Positions 42,645 to 51,742 of a stretch of 64,000 bases of DNA are shown here, piece by piece. Numbering within the stretch: position 1 is the stretch's first letter; every line of letters begins with the position of its first letter. The stretch is from Planococcus antarcticus DSM 14505 (GTDB lineage Bacteria > Bacillota > Bacilli > Bacillales_A > Planococcaceae), in the NCBI RefSeq assembly GCF_001687565.2, contig NZ_CP016534.2, positions 810,501-874,500 of the forward strand, given 5' to 3'. Position numbers and translations under genes: made by a program. The notes under the pieces are model-generated. The model was given only the letters and a program-made list of their open reading frames with translations. It was not told the origin of the DNA and ran no database searches.

Positions 42645-43658
42645 TCAGACAATCTTCCGGCCGCTGCGGCCAAGGGCGTAATAAATTCCGTGCTGTAAGC
42701 TTTGCAGGGATTCGAAAGTCTTCAGGCTGTTCTGGGATTGCGCAATGATAATTGCTAGTTCGGGTGAAATGCCGACGAGAATGACTTCTGTTCCCAGAAG
42801 CCTTGCAGAAGCTCCAAGTTTGTCGATTAGAGAGGCCGTATGTTCTGTAATATGCTGATTTAGTCCGGTCAAATCGACCAATAGGTAATTCGCTTTATAT
42901 TTTGGAAGCTGGCTCAAGGTTTTAAAAATCAAATCTTCTGTTCGTTGTTCGTCGTAGCTGCCAATCATCGGTACGACAATGATGCCCTCAAGGACTGGGA
43001 TAATAGGGGATGAAAGCTCCTTTACCAAATTTTGCAGGGATTTCGTGTGTTCATCGACGAGTGCTTCAAGCTTCCGAATTTGACCAGCTTCCTGTTTACG
43101 GGACAGCTCGCGAATGTTTTGCTGGACTGTCACATCGGAAGGGAAGTATTCAACAATGCTATAAGGATTGTCTTCGTTTTGATACTGGATGATTTTGTAC
43201 CAGAAGTTAATGCCGAATAAACCTGTCAATACGCCTGCATAATGAGAAGGAACGAATATGCCTTCTGCATTTCTGTTTTTCAATAAGTTCATTTTATATT
43301 CCCAGTCGTTTTGGATATCTAACGTAAAGGTGTTTTTTTCAGTGTCCATTTCAACAATTGCAACTTTCCCCCAACCGGCAGGAGCGTATGTATTGGAAAC
43401 CCACTCGACTACGTTAGAGGTGTCAATTTGTTTTAAATGCTTGAATCCTTCCCCAACAATGACTCCTTGACGAAATCCGGTTGTTTCCAATACGAGCTGT
43501 GTCGCTTCAATTCCTGAAATGTCTTTTATCGTATCAAAAAAGGTTTCCATGGCAGACGTCCAAAAGAAGACGACATCTCCGCCTTCGAAAAGTGTTTCAC
43601 CTGTTTCCAAATCCCATTCTATTTCGACGCCACCGACAACGATGCTTTTTTTGCTCAT
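42645..43658 (-). CDS. RsbR-like STAS-domain stressosome protein with V4R-type sensor
   Basis: A 337-residue protein. Residues 1-190 look like a V4R/heme-NO-binding-type sensor (FFDTIKDISGIEATQLVLETTGFRQG, then EGIFVPSHYAGVLTGLFGINFWYK). A helix at about 190-220 leads into a STAS domain (225-330). In RsbR the two phosphorylated Thr sit in PLVGTID and VVDTS. Here the first position reads PMIGSYDEQRTE (Ser) and the second HITEHTAS (Thr kept, preceding Asp absent). It probably belongs to a stressosome, but its switch sites differ. It starts at ATG 43658 (GGAGGAATTTAGAGC upstream). No kinase or phosphatase gene lies beside it. Confidence 0.8.
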   Translation of the reverse strand: MSKKSIVVGGVEIEWDLETGETLFEGGDVVFFWTSAMETFFDTIKDISGIEATQLVLETTGFRQGVIVGEGFKHLKQIDTSNVVEWVSNTYAPAGWGKVAIVEMDTEKNTFTLDIQNDWEYKMNLLKNRNAEGIFVPSHYAGVLTGLFGINFWYKIIQYQNEDNPYSIVEYFPSDVTVQQNIRELSRKQEAGQIRKLEALVDEHTKSLQNLVKELSSPIIPVLEGIIVVPMIGSYDEQRTEDLIFKTLSQLPKYKANYLLVDLTGLNQHITEHTASLIDKLGASARLLGTEVILVGISPELAIIIAQSQNSLKTFESLQSLQHGIYYALGRSGRKIV

Positions 43659-43833
43659 GCTCTAAATTCCTCCAGTAGATTAAAAAATTGATGTAGAGAG
43701 TGTAAATCGTAATCTGTTTTTAAGTATTCCCTAGAGAATAGACAATATGTCTAGACACAGAAATTCTTTGGAAAAGCATAGGGATAAGGCAATGTTTTCA
43801 AGAGGAATAATCGACAAAACGGTTGATCATTTC

Positions 43834-44727
43834 TTAACTTGAATGGTTAAAGGAATAGGCAACAGCCGTTAGCTTTTCCGATGCGTCCCAAAGCCTGCAA
43901 GAAATTTCGGGGTCGGTCGCATTAGGGTGGGGTGTTCCCAATGCCGGATAGCCTCTCCGTTGAAACTGGGCGACAGGGCCAATGTATTCGCCGCCCATCA
44001 GATCGGGTTCAGTCGCTGCATAAATCGTCGATAAAGCTCCCATATCGGGCGGCTGTAGAAAAAGATTGGCGATGCTTCTGAATAGCAGTGGAATTTCCCA
44101 TCTGCCAAACTTCAGGATATTGGTGGCAGAAACCCCAGGGTGACAGGCCACGCTGATCGTCTGAAGACCCTGTTCTTTCAACCGCTTGTCCAGTTCCAAC
44201 GCAAAATACAAATTGGCCAACTTGCTTTGGTTATAAAATTTCTTCGCCTGATAGCCCTTTGATCCGTCGAAATTGGAGAAATCGATGGAGCCGCGGCTGT
44301 GTGCCCGGCTGCTGACGGTCACGACACGTGAATCCGGTGTGTTCGCAAGCAGTGGCATAAGCAGGCCGGTCAAGGCGAAATGGCCAAGGTGATTGCTGCC
44401 GAACTGCAATTCAAAGCCGTCTTTCGTTTTTGTGTAAGGAGGTGCCATGACGCCCGCGTTGTTGATCAATAGGTCGAGTTTATTGAAGGACTTTCTGAAT
44501 TGGTCGGCAAACGACCGGATCGTTTCAAGGTCAGCTAAATCAAGTTGCATGACATCGATTTGAGCTGAAGGGTAGAGCGCAAGCAAAGTGGTGCGCGCTT
44601 CGGTTCCTTTTTCAGTATTGCGGACAGCCAGAATAATTCGTGCGCCCTTTGCCAAAAGACCCTTTGCAGTCTCAAAGCCGATGCCGCTGTTGCCGCCTGT
44701 GATGATGGCCGTTTTTCCTGTAAGCAA
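43834..44727 (-). CDS. Short-chain dehydrogenase (retinol dehydrogenase/WWOX-like), copy A
   Basis: A 297-residue NAD(P)-binding SDR with cofactor motif TGGNSGIG (residues 10-17), NNAGVMAPP, catalytic Ser in VTVSSRAHS, and YNQSK for the Tyr and Lys. It starts at TTG 44727, with the same TGATTGTTTG surroundings as its paralogue. A gene at 47304-48209 on the same strand encodes a protein clearly alike over the full length, so the two are paralogues, now 2.6 kb apart with an ABC exporter and a Nudix gene between. The substrate is unknown. Confidence 0.88.
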   Translation of the reverse strand: MLTGKTAIITGGNSGIGFETAKGLLAKGARIILAVRNTEKGTEARTTLLALYPSAQIDVMQLDLADLETIRSFADQFRKSFNKLDLLINNAGVMAPPYTKTKDGFELQFGSNHLGHFALTGLLMPLLANTPDSRVVTVSSRAHSRGSIDFSNFDGSKGYQAKKFYNQSKLANLYFALELDKRLKEQGLQTISVACHPGVSATNILKFGRWEIPLLFRSIANLFLQPPDMGALSTIYAATEPDLMGGEYIGPVAQFQRRGYPALGTPHPNATDPEISCRLWDASEKLTAVAYSFNHSS

Positions 44728-45280
44728 ACAATCACTTCTTTCATTTTCGTTATTCAGTAATGTCAGAATTACTCCCTGTTATTTTATCGGTTTTTTGCAT
44801 CATTTGGAATCTTTATCAGTAAAAAGGGTATTTCACAAATTGAATACTAGATAAGGTGAACGAAAGAAGTATCCTATTGAAAATCGCTTCGGTCGCTTTG
44901 GGCATGGCTCTCGCCATGAGCCGAGTGTTCCACGCGTCTCGTAGCTTCGCCTAGCTCCTTGCCGCGCATCCGCTAAGGATAATCTCTCGATATGGAGCAA
45001 AACAGCGGAGACGCCTGTGGGGTAGCAACTGAGGAGGTTTGGCGCTCGGCCGCGTCAAGCGGAGCTGTTTTGCGGAATATCGATTATGAATATTCACTAG
45101 TTCAACTTATATAGGTATAGATGGTGACTTCAACTCATAGAGTAGCAAATAGTTATTGCGATAGTTGGAAGATTTTTATTATTTTTAGCGCTTTTTTAAA
45201 GCATGCAGAGCAGCTAGCACTTTATTATTCATTCGCTGCACTGGGCGTTAGAATGGAGAAAAGGAGGCAATAGCTGAACT
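44728..45280. other. 553-base gene-free region with a MITE-like element
   Basis: Contains the 268-bp element at 44847-45114 and the promoter region of the ABC exporter. No gene is supported. Confidence 0.5.
44847..45114. mobile_element. MITE-like element, long copy (268 bp)
   Basis: The ends CTAGATAAGGTGAAC (44847-44861) and GTTCAACTTATATAG (45100-45114) are imperfect inverted repeats (13 of 15 positions match by eye). The inside is GC-rich with strong internal complementarity (ATGGCTCTCGCCATGAGCC) and has no open frame of note. It shares its two outer thirds with 30669-30854. Target duplications are not clear. Confidence 0.75.
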
Positions 45281-46006
45281 ATGAATATTTCGATTAACGA
45301 GTTGACTAAAACATTCAAGGACCGGGTTGCCGTAGATCATTTATCACTGTCAATTGAGCAAGGAGAGTTTTTTGCGCTATTGGGTGAAAATGGAGCTGGG
45401 AAAACTACAACCATTAAATTACTGAGCTGCTTGATGGAGCCGACAAGCGGGGATGCGATTATGCTTGGCGACAGCATTGTTAACAACCCGCAAGTCGTCA
45501 AAAAGAAGCTAAACATCTCGCCACAGGAAACGGCCATTGCACGTAATCTTTCGGTAAAAGAAAATCTGGAGTTTATTGCCAGAATTTATGGCAGCAATAA
45601 AAAAGAAGCGGAACAAAAAGCAAAACGGCTGATGGACAAGTTTGGTTTGACGGACCGCGCCAAAAGCAAGGGCAGGACCTTGTCAGGAGGATTGGAGCGC
45701 CGCTTAAGTATCGCAATGGCGATGATTTCAGAACCAGAAATCATTTTTTTAGATGAGCCGACAGTGGGGCTGGATGTCCGGGCACGATTGGATCTGTGGC
45801 AGATTTTACTGGATTTGAAAGGACAGATCACTATTATTCTGACAACGCATTATTTAGAAGAAGTGGAAGCGTTGGCAGATCGCATTGGCATTATGCATAA
45901 AGGAAGACTTCGCGCACTCGGCACACTAGATGAATTAAGAGAACAGACCGGCCAAGTCAAACTGCAGAATATTTTTCTACAGCTGACGGCGGAGGTGAAG
46001 AGCTAA
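45281..46006 (+). CDS. ABC exporter, ATP-binding subunit
   Basis: A 241-residue ABC-2-type ATPase: Walker A GENGAGKTT (residues 35-43), signature LSGGLERRLSIAM (Leu in place of the usual Gln) and Walker B IIFLDEPTVGLD. The His switch is in LTTHYLEE. It starts at ATG 45281; AAAAGGAGG lies 16 bases upstream. The stop overlaps the permease start (TAATG), so the pair is made together. It belongs to the DrrA/CcmA-like drug or lipid exporter group; the cargo is unknown. Confidence 0.88.
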   Translation: MNISINELTKTFKDRVAVDHLSLSIEQGEFFALLGENGAGKTTTIKLLSCLMEPTSGDAIMLGDSIVNNPQVVKKKLNISPQETAIARNLSVKENLEFIARIYGSNKKEAEQKAKRLMDKFGLTDRAKSKGRTLSGGLERRLSIAMAMISEPEIIFLDEPTVGLDVRARLDLWQILLDLKGQITIILTTHYLEEVEALADRIGIMHKGRLRALGTLDELREQTGQVKLQNIFLQLTAEVKS

Positions 46007-46731
46007 TGAAGGCTTTGACATTTGCTGAGCGCAACCGCAAAGAAATTTTACGTGATCCGATGACGCTGCTTTTTGGAATGTTCCTGCCGCTATTAATGCT
46101 ATGGCTATTTTCGATGATGGCTGAAAAAATGCCTTTTGATTTGTTTACGTTGGAAAAACTGGCACCTGCCATCATTGTATTTAGTTTTTCGTTTATTACT
46201 TTGTTTACTGGGATGCTCATTGGTCGTGATAAGAGCAGTTCGTTCTTAATGAGGATCTTCGCCTCACCAATGGATGCGACCGATTATCTGATCGGCTATG
46301 CGCTGCCGCTGCTACCGGTAGCGTTGCTTCAACTGGCTGCCTGCTATGTTACAGCGCTGCTATTGGGAATGCCTGTCACACTTGACGCCATTCCTGCATT
46401 CGGAGTGTTAGTAATCATTTCACTTTTGTATATTGCGTTCGGTCTTTTCTTCGGCACCTTTTTCACCGATCGACAAGTTGGGGCGATGTTTGCGATTTTC
46501 GTCAACATCACGACTTGGCTGAGCGGAACCTGGTTTGAACTTGATATGATTGGTGGCACTTTCCAGAAAGTCGCTTACTTGCTGCCATTCGCGCATGCAG
46601 TAGATGCTTCACGCGCGGTCTTTGCTGGTGATTACGATGCGGTGGGTACGCCTATGTTGTGGGTAATTGCATATACAGCGATTATTTTCGGTATTGCGGT
46701 ATGGGGTTTCAGAAAGAGGATGCGCGGATAG
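46006..46731 (+). CDS. ABC-2 type exporter permease
   Basis: A 241-residue membrane protein with six helices in the ABC-2 pattern: a cytoplasmic N-terminus (AERNRKEILRDPMTLLFGM), a helix pair, and the conserved end of the domain (WLSGTWFELDMIGGTFQKVAYLLPFAHAVDASRAVFAGD). Together with the coupled ATPase it forms a half-size exporter that would act as a homodimer of each subunit. The Nudix gene 45 bases downstream may belong to the same transcript. Confidence 0.88.
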   Translation: MKALTFAERNRKEILRDPMTLLFGMFLPLLMLWLFSMMAEKMPFDLFTLEKLAPAIIVFSFSFITLFTGMLIGRDKSSSFLMRIFASPMDATDYLIGYALPLLPVALLQLAACYVTALLLGMPVTLDAIPAFGVLVIISLLYIAFGLFFGTFFTDRQVGAMFAIFVNITTWLSGTWFELDMIGGTFQKVAYLLPFAHAVDASRAVFAGDYDAVGTPMLWVIAYTAIIFGIAVWGFRKRMRG

Positions 46732-46776
46732 TAAAGGTAAATTGAAGACGAAAATAAGAATAAGGGGATTGATCAT

Positions 46777-47229
46777 ATGAGTTATGTAGAAGAATTGCGT
46801 GCAGTTGTCGGTCACCGTCCGTTGATTCTTGTCGGAGCAGTAGTCGTTATTGTTGACGAAAATAATCATTTATTATTAGAAGAGCGAAAATTTCCAAAAG
46901 GTTTGTGGGGTCTTCCCGGGGGATTGATGGAACTTGGAGAATCTACGGAAGATACAGCGAAACGCGAAGTCATGGAGGAGACAGGTTTTACGATTGACGT
47001 GCTACATCTTATCAATGTTTACTCTGGACCACAGCATTTTGTGGTAGCGGAAAACGGCGATGAGTTTTACGTCGTGACGGTCGCCTATTATTCGAATACA
47101 TATCATGGCGATTTGGTCGTCAATAAAAAAGAATCATTGAGCTTTAAGTTCTTTTCTCCAGATGAATTGCCGAACAAAATGGTCGGCAGCCACCAGGTGG
47201 TAATCGAGGAGTTTCTGAACAAGCATTAA
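46777..47229 (+). CDS. Nudix hydrolase
   Basis: A 150-residue hydrolase of nucleoside-diphosphate-linked compounds. The Nudix box is complete: GGLMELGESTEDTAKREVMEETGF (GX5EX7REUXEEXGU). The N-terminal RPLILVGAVVVIVDENNHLLLEERK strand pair is typical of ADP-ribose- or MutT-like enzymes. It starts at ATG 46777 (AAGGGG upstream). The substrate is not predictable. A bidirectional terminator follows. Confidence 0.9.
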   Translation: MSYVEELRAVVGHRPLILVGAVVVIVDENNHLLLEERKFPKGLWGLPGGLMELGESTEDTAKREVMEETGFTIDVLHLINVYSGPQHFVVAENGDEFYVVTVAYYSNTYHGDLVVNKKESLSFKFFSPDELPNKMVGSHQVVIEEFLNKH

Positions 47230-47263
47230 ACAGCGGTTTTCTAGAGTGACAGGTATTAAGTAG

Positions 47264-47305
47264 AAAAAGCCACTTTCATGTTCATCCATGAAAGTGGCTT
47301 TTTTT
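47264..47305. terminator. Bidirectional terminator between the Nudix and SDR genes
   Basis: Perfect arms AAAAAGCCACTTTCATG and complement lie around TTCATC. Confidence 0.9.
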
Positions 47306-48209
47306 ATTGTGTTGCTGTTTCGGTAAAGTCAAACTTCACGCCAGTCAGCTGTTCTGAAACTTCCCAAAGCTTTCGGGAAACTGCTTCGTCACCAGCTGCC
47401 GCATGAGGCGTGTCCAATGTCGGATAACCTTTGCGTTGACCTTTGCCGTCTGGACCGATATACTCGCCGCCTGTGAGCCGCAAATCGGTAGCTGCATAAA
47501 CGGTCGGCAAAGCACCCATTTCAGGAGGCTGCAAGAAGTTATGCATTAGCGACTTTATTAGTTTTGGGGCATCCCGCTTGCCAAATTTAAAGAGGTTGGT
47601 TGCGGAAATTCCTGGATGGCAGGCAATGCTTAGGCTATTCAGACCGCTTTGTTTAAAGCGCTTGTCCAACTCCTGCGCAAACAGCAGATTGGCCAGTTTG
47701 CTTTGGCCATAGAATTTCATTGCTTTGTAGCCTTTTGTGCCATCAAGATTATCAAAATCGATACGGGCACCTTTATGAGCTAGACTGCTGAGAGAGACAA
47801 CGCGTGAATCTGCCGTCTTTTTCAACAAAGGCAGCAGCAGACCAGTCAATGCGAAATGGCCAAGGTGATTGCTGCCGAATTGCAGTTCAAAGCCGTCTTC
47901 AGTTTTTGAATAGGGTGGGGTCATGACGCCGGCATTATTAATCAGCAAATCGAGTGAACTATGCTGGTTTTTAACGTTTTCTGCAAATGCACGGACACTG
48001 GCAAGATCCGCCAAATCCAATTTCATCACCGTTACGAGTGCATCTTTATTAGTAGCAATAATCAAATCACGGGCAGCCTCGCCTTTTGCTGTATCGCGAA
48101 TAGCCATAATAATCTGTGCTCCGCGATCGGCGAACACTTTAGCGGCTTCAAAGCCGATTCCACTGTTGGCTCCTGTAATGATAGCTGTCTTTCCGATTAA
48201 CTGTTTCAA
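47304..48209 (-). CDS. Short-chain dehydrogenase (retinol dehydrogenase/WWOX-like), copy B
   Basis: A 301-residue SDR with TGANSGIG, NNAGVMTPP, VSLSSLAHK and YGQSK, all catalytic residues kept. It aligns end to end with the SDR at 43834-44727, including the long identical block GFELQFGSNHLGHFALTGLL and the C-terminal GGEYIGP. It starts at TTG 48209 behind AGGAGC. The pair probably arose by duplication; divergence is clearly too high for a recent event. The substrate is unknown. Confidence 0.88.
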   Translation of the reverse strand: MKQLIGKTAIITGANSGIGFEAAKVFADRGAQIIMAIRDTAKGEAARDLIIATNKDALVTVMKLDLADLASVRAFAENVKNQHSSLDLLINNAGVMTPPYSKTEDGFELQFGSNHLGHFALTGLLLPLLKKTADSRVVSLSSLAHKGARIDFDNLDGTKGYKAMKFYGQSKLANLLFAQELDKRFKQSGLNSLSIACHPGISATNLFKFGKRDAPKLIKSLMHNFLQPPEMGALPTVYAATDLRLTGGEYIGPDGKGQRKGYPTLDTPHAAAGDEAVSRKLWEVSEQLTGVKFDFTETATQ

Positions 48210-48366
48210 ACAATCAGCTCCTGAGTGATGTACTTAGTCTTACGATAAAAATACCATGATGTAGCCTTTGTAACAAATAGTAGGATTGGAAAGATTGTTT
48301 TTCCGTTACATATTTTCTGTGCAGAAAGGGTAAAGTATATTATCTGCGGCAGTCGGGAGCGATAGG

Positions 48367-49116
48367 ATGAAGAAAAGTGATAAAATGGCCGGTCTGGCTT
48401 TTTTGTTATTGATTGCCGGGCTCGGCATTGCAGCGTTATTTATTGTATTGTTTGCAGAGTTGGCGGAAGAAGTGATGGAAAAGGAGTTTGGCCTGTTTGA
48501 TCGTGCAATCATCGGTCTGATGGAAGCAGGATCGGGCAGCACGATGGACAATGTGATGTTCATCTTTACCGAAATGGGTTCAGTTTGGTTTTTAACCGTG
48601 TTATCCATCATCGTGCTGGCGGTTTTGGGATTTAAAATGAAAGACAAATGGGGCATGCTGTTTTTTATTATTGCAGTGGGGGGCGGCTCGCTCTTAACGG
48701 TGTTACTAAAGAATCTATACATCCGAGAACGGCCAAGCATTAATCCTGATATAGACGCAATCGGCTATAGTTTCCCAAGCGGCCATTCGATGGGATCATT
48801 AATTTTTTATGGGTTCCTCATTTACTTGATCATCCGGACGCGACAACGGTCGTGGATTCGATGGCTGTTTGTCGCCATTTTGACCATGCTCATTGTTATG
48901 ATTGGCAGCAGTCGTATTTACTTAGGTGCGCATTTTCCGAGTGATGTTCTTGGCGGCTATATTGCAGGTTTGATTTGGCTGATATTGAGCTTGATTGCAT
49001 TGGAGTGGATTCAATGGCACAGCAGGAGTCCGGTGCCTCCAGTTCATGCGTTGCGAAAATTACTGGGGCCCTTATACAGAACGGTCCGCGCGAAGCTGGC
49101 ATTCTTTACAGATTAG
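48367..49116 (+). CDS. PAP2-family membrane phosphatase
   Basis: A 249-residue membrane protein with six helices and the three-part acid phosphatase signature: KNLYIRERPS, PSGHS and SRIYLGAHFPSDVLGG. It belongs to the group that dephosphorylates undecaprenyl diphosphate or phosphatidylglycerol phosphate, recycling lipid carriers for cell-wall synthesis. The soluble C-terminal tail of about 35 residues is basic. It starts at ATG 48367 with GGGAGCGATAGG upstream. Which lipid it uses cannot be decided from sequence. Confidence 0.9.
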   Translation: MKKSDKMAGLAFLLLIAGLGIAALFIVLFAELAEEVMEKEFGLFDRAIIGLMEAGSGSTMDNVMFIFTEMGSVWFLTVLSIIVLAVLGFKMKDKWGMLFFIIAVGGGSLLTVLLKNLYIRERPSINPDIDAIGYSFPSGHSMGSLIFYGFLIYLIIRTRQRSWIRWLFVAILTMLIVMIGSSRIYLGAHFPSDVLGGYIAGLIWLILSLIALEWIQWHSRSPVPPVHALRKLLGPLYRTVRAKLAFFTD

Positions 49117-49229
49117 AGCAGTTTGGCAGACGTACATTTTCTAGCTTCCTGTGGTAGCTTCTTCGAAAACGGTGTGAAAATACGAATTCTTTGGTTAAAC
49201 AAAAAAATCTTACATAGAGGAGAATGATG

Positions 49230-50129
49230 ATGAACTATAAAAATATTACCGTTGCAGGCAGTGGCGTTTTAGGAAGCCAGATTGCCTATCAAGCTGCATT
49301 TAAAGGATTCGATGTGGCCATTTACGATATCAACGACGAAGCAGTCGAAAGTTCGAAAAAACGGTTGGTCAAACTGAAAGGAAATTACTGCAACGACATG
49401 GGAGCAAGCGAGGAAGAAGTGGATATGGCATATGCTCGTTTATCTTTCCATACAGATTTGGCTAAAGCAGTGGCCGATGCTGATTTGGTGATTGAAGCCA
49501 TTCCTGAAGTTGCCGATATTAAAACGGCTTTTTATATGGAACTGGGCAAAGTAGCTCCTGAAAAAACGGTATTTGCGACTAACTCATCGACGCTGCTGCC
49601 AAGTCAGTTTGCAGAAGCGACAGGACGGCCAGAGAAATTTCTGGCATTGCATTTTGCCAATACGATCCGTATCAATAACACCGCTGAAATCATGAAGCAC
49701 CCAGGAACGGCTGACAGTGTTTTTGACGATATGGTCGAATTTGCGGAAGCTATCGGAATGGTGGCATTGCCGCTACATAAAGAGCAACCAGGTTATATTT
49801 TGAATTCTTTATTGGTGCCTTTCCTGGAAGCGGCCGAATTATTGCTGGTTAAAGGAGTAGCGGATGTCCAAACGGTAGATAAGACCTGGATGATCGCGAC
49901 AGGCGCACCGCTCGGACCTTTTGCTATTTTGGATGTGGTCGGCATCAACACCGCCCATAATATTGTCCAGGCGAAAGCTGCAGCTACCGGCAATCCTAAG
50001 TTTGTCGAATTGGCACATATGCTGAAGACCGACTACCTGGACAAAGGAAAACTTGGAAGAGAAACGGGCGAAGGATTCTATAATTATCCGAATCCGGCCT
50101 TTATGAAAGAAGATTTTTTAAAAAGCTGA
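49230..50129 (+). CDS. 3-hydroxyacyl-CoA dehydrogenase (3-hydroxybutyryl-CoA dehydrogenase-like)
   Basis: A 299-residue NAD-dependent dehydrogenase that interconverts 3-hydroxyacyl- and 3-oxoacyl-CoA. It has an N-terminal Rossmann fold (VAGSGVLGSQIAYQAA), a catalytic His region (KFLALHFANTIR, with the usual HFFNP replaced by HFANT) and a C-terminal helical domain (GYILNSLLVPFLEAAELL). ATGs at 49224, 49227 and 49230 all fit; 49230 is best spaced from AGAGGAGA. It is a stand-alone gene with terminator, unlinked to the acyl-CoA genes at 2.6-5 kb and 34.9 kb. The altered HFFNP motif is common in short 3HB-CoA-like homologues. Confidence 0.88.
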   Translation: MNYKNITVAGSGVLGSQIAYQAAFKGFDVAIYDINDEAVESSKKRLVKLKGNYCNDMGASEEEVDMAYARLSFHTDLAKAVADADLVIEAIPEVADIKTAFYMELGKVAPEKTVFATNSSTLLPSQFAEATGRPEKFLALHFANTIRINNTAEIMKHPGTADSVFDDMVEFAEAIGMVALPLHKEQPGYILNSLLVPFLEAAELLLVKGVADVQTVDKTWMIATGAPLGPFAILDVVGINTAHNIVQAKAAATGNPKFVELAHMLKTDYLDKGKLGRETGEGFYNYPNPAFMKEDFLKS

Positions 50130-50137
50130 TTACTGAC

Positions 50138-50172
50138 CACGCTGGACCTTTGATGGCCTAGCGTGTTTTTTT
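50138..50172 (+). terminator. Terminator of the hydroxyacyl-CoA dehydrogenase gene
   Basis: CACGCT pairs with AGCGTG, then seven T residues. Confidence 0.75.
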
Positions 50173-50231
50173 ATGCTAGGAAATCCAAAAAATGGATATC
50201 CAATATTATCAAAATGCAAAGAAGGGATCGC

Positions 50232-51288
50232 ATGAGTCAAATATTCGGGATTTTAGTGACAGTGGGGGTGCCTTTGACGGTAATCGGCTCTTTTTTGGAT
50301 TGGCCGAGCATCGGTATGTTCTTCATCTGCTCGGTAAGTGTGGTGGCATTATCAAGCTTCATGGGGAGGGCAACAGAAAGTCTGGCAATTGTCAGCGGTC
50401 CGCGCATCGGTGGCTTGCTAAATGCGACATTCGGAAACGCGGTGGAATTGATCATTATTCATATTCGCATTGTAGGCAGGGCTGATTGGGGTGGTCTTGG
50501 CTTCTTTGACCGGCTCGGTATTGGGGAATCTTCTGCTGGTTGGAGGATTATCGTTTTTCCTTGGAGGCATCAAATTCAAATGCCAAATGTTCAGTGTCCA
50601 TGATGCTACGCATAATTCGGGCTTGTTGATTTTTGCGGTTGTCGTGGCGTTTGTGATTCCGGAAATTTTTTCGATGACCATGAATGAAAGCGAGACCATT
50701 CAATTAAGTGTCGGTATCTCAATCATTATGATTCTCTTGTATTTGGCTGGTCTGTTCTTCAAGCTAGTTACCCATCGAGGTGTCTATAACCATGGAGATG
50801 CAGCACAGGATTCCGAGCACGAAGAACCGAAGTGGTCGAAAAAGAAAGCATTAATCATCCTGCTCGTAGCCACTTTGGTCGTCGCGTAGATTTCAGAAAA
50901 GCTGGTTCAGACATTTGAGGAAGTAGGAGAGCAGTTTGGCTGGTCTGAATTGTTTATCGGTGTCATTATCGTCGCGATTGTCGGAAATGCGGCTGAACAT
51001 GCTTTCGCACTGATCATGGCCATGAAGAACAGGATGGATGTGGCCGTAGAAATCGCCATCGGCTCCACGCTGCAGATCGCTATGTTCGTTGCTCCGATAC
51101 TGGTGCTCATTTCCCTTTTCATGCCGCAGCAAATGCCGTTGGTTTTCACGATTTTAGAACTGCTAGCTATGATTACCGCAGTATTCCCCGCCATTAATTT
51201 TATGAATGATGGTGAGTCGAACTGGTTTGAAGGCTTGACCTTGCTTGCGGCCTACCTCATCATGGGCATCGGGTTTTATTTATTGTAA
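50232..51288 (+). pseudogene. cax: Ca2+/H+ exchanger (ChaA/Cax, CaCA family) broken by one frameshift and two stops
   Basis: Three pieces together give a full cation exchanger of about 350 residues. They are 50232 to about 50460 (GILVTVGVPLTVIGSFLDWP ... LLNATFGNAVELII), about 50480-50886 (GLIGVVLASLTGSVLGNLLLVGGLSFF onward) and 50890-51288 (ISEKLVQTFEEVGEQFGWSE ... GNAAEHAFALIMA). Both conserved GNAxE alpha repeats are present. The lesions are a one-base gain (or two-base loss) near 50460, a TAG at 50473-50475 where Gln would fit, and a TAG at 50887-50889. Three independent lesions make loss of function very likely. Confidence 0.85.
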
Positions 51289-51291
51289 TGC

Positions 51292-51681
51292 TCAGGTTTT
51301 AGAAAATATGTTTCTTCTGGAGGCTAATAAATAGAGAAGAGGATTCAATAGACCAAAAAGAGCGATGGCAAGAAAAAGGAAAAGAGAAACGGTATCTCCG
51401 CCTAGACCGATCTCATCTACGATAATCGCATGATAATAAACGACCTGTATTCCGACAACTACGCTCTCAACCGACAAGCTGATGACTGCAATTCTATTGA
51501 GCAGATTCATACGGATTTTAGGAATCAGCAGTGCTATGAACAAAAGTAGCGCCACGGCCAGTAGCAGAAACAGAATGGGTCTGAGCAAGGTAAATGTACC
51601 AAAGCTTTCAAATGAACTGTAGGTATATATGTTGAAAAAAGCCTCCTGAGAATATTTAAAGTTATAACGAAAAATTAACAA
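51292..51681 (-). CDS. Small integral membrane protein, unknown function
   Basis: An open frame of up to 129 residues with three strong hydrophobic helices (LLRPILFLLLAVALLLFIALLI, then a middle helix, then SLFLFLAIALFGLLNPLLYLL) and a basic end. The start is unclear: the first available codon (TTG 51681) has no ribosome site, while CAGGAGG lies inside the frame with only ATA 11 bases downstream. A later TTG near residue 31 is possible. It may be a real small membrane protein, or another decaying gene in this damaged stretch. The family is not recognised. Confidence 0.5.
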   Translation of the reverse strand: MLIFRYNFKYSQEAFFNIYTYSSFESFGTFTLLRPILFLLLAVALLLFIALLIPKIRMNLLNRIAVISLSVESVVVGIQVVYYHAIIVDEIGLGGDTVSLFLFLAIALFGLLNPLLYLLASRRNIFSKT

Positions 51682-51696
51682 AATAGGTTCCTGAAA

Positions 51697-51742
51697 AAAA
51701 TAAGTCGCAACCGAAAGAATTCCTTCGGTTGCGACTTATTTT
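51697..51742. terminator. Perfect terminator hairpin
   Basis: 19-bp arms (AAAATAAGTCGCAACCGAA and complement) lie with T- and A-tracts on both strands. It closes the minus-strand pseudogene. Confidence 0.85.

Noticed and set aside
45281..46731. Bacteriocin or antibiotic resistance cluster around the ABC exporter
   Set aside because: No precursor peptide, modification enzyme, histidine kinase or response regulator is next to it; cargo cannot be inferred.
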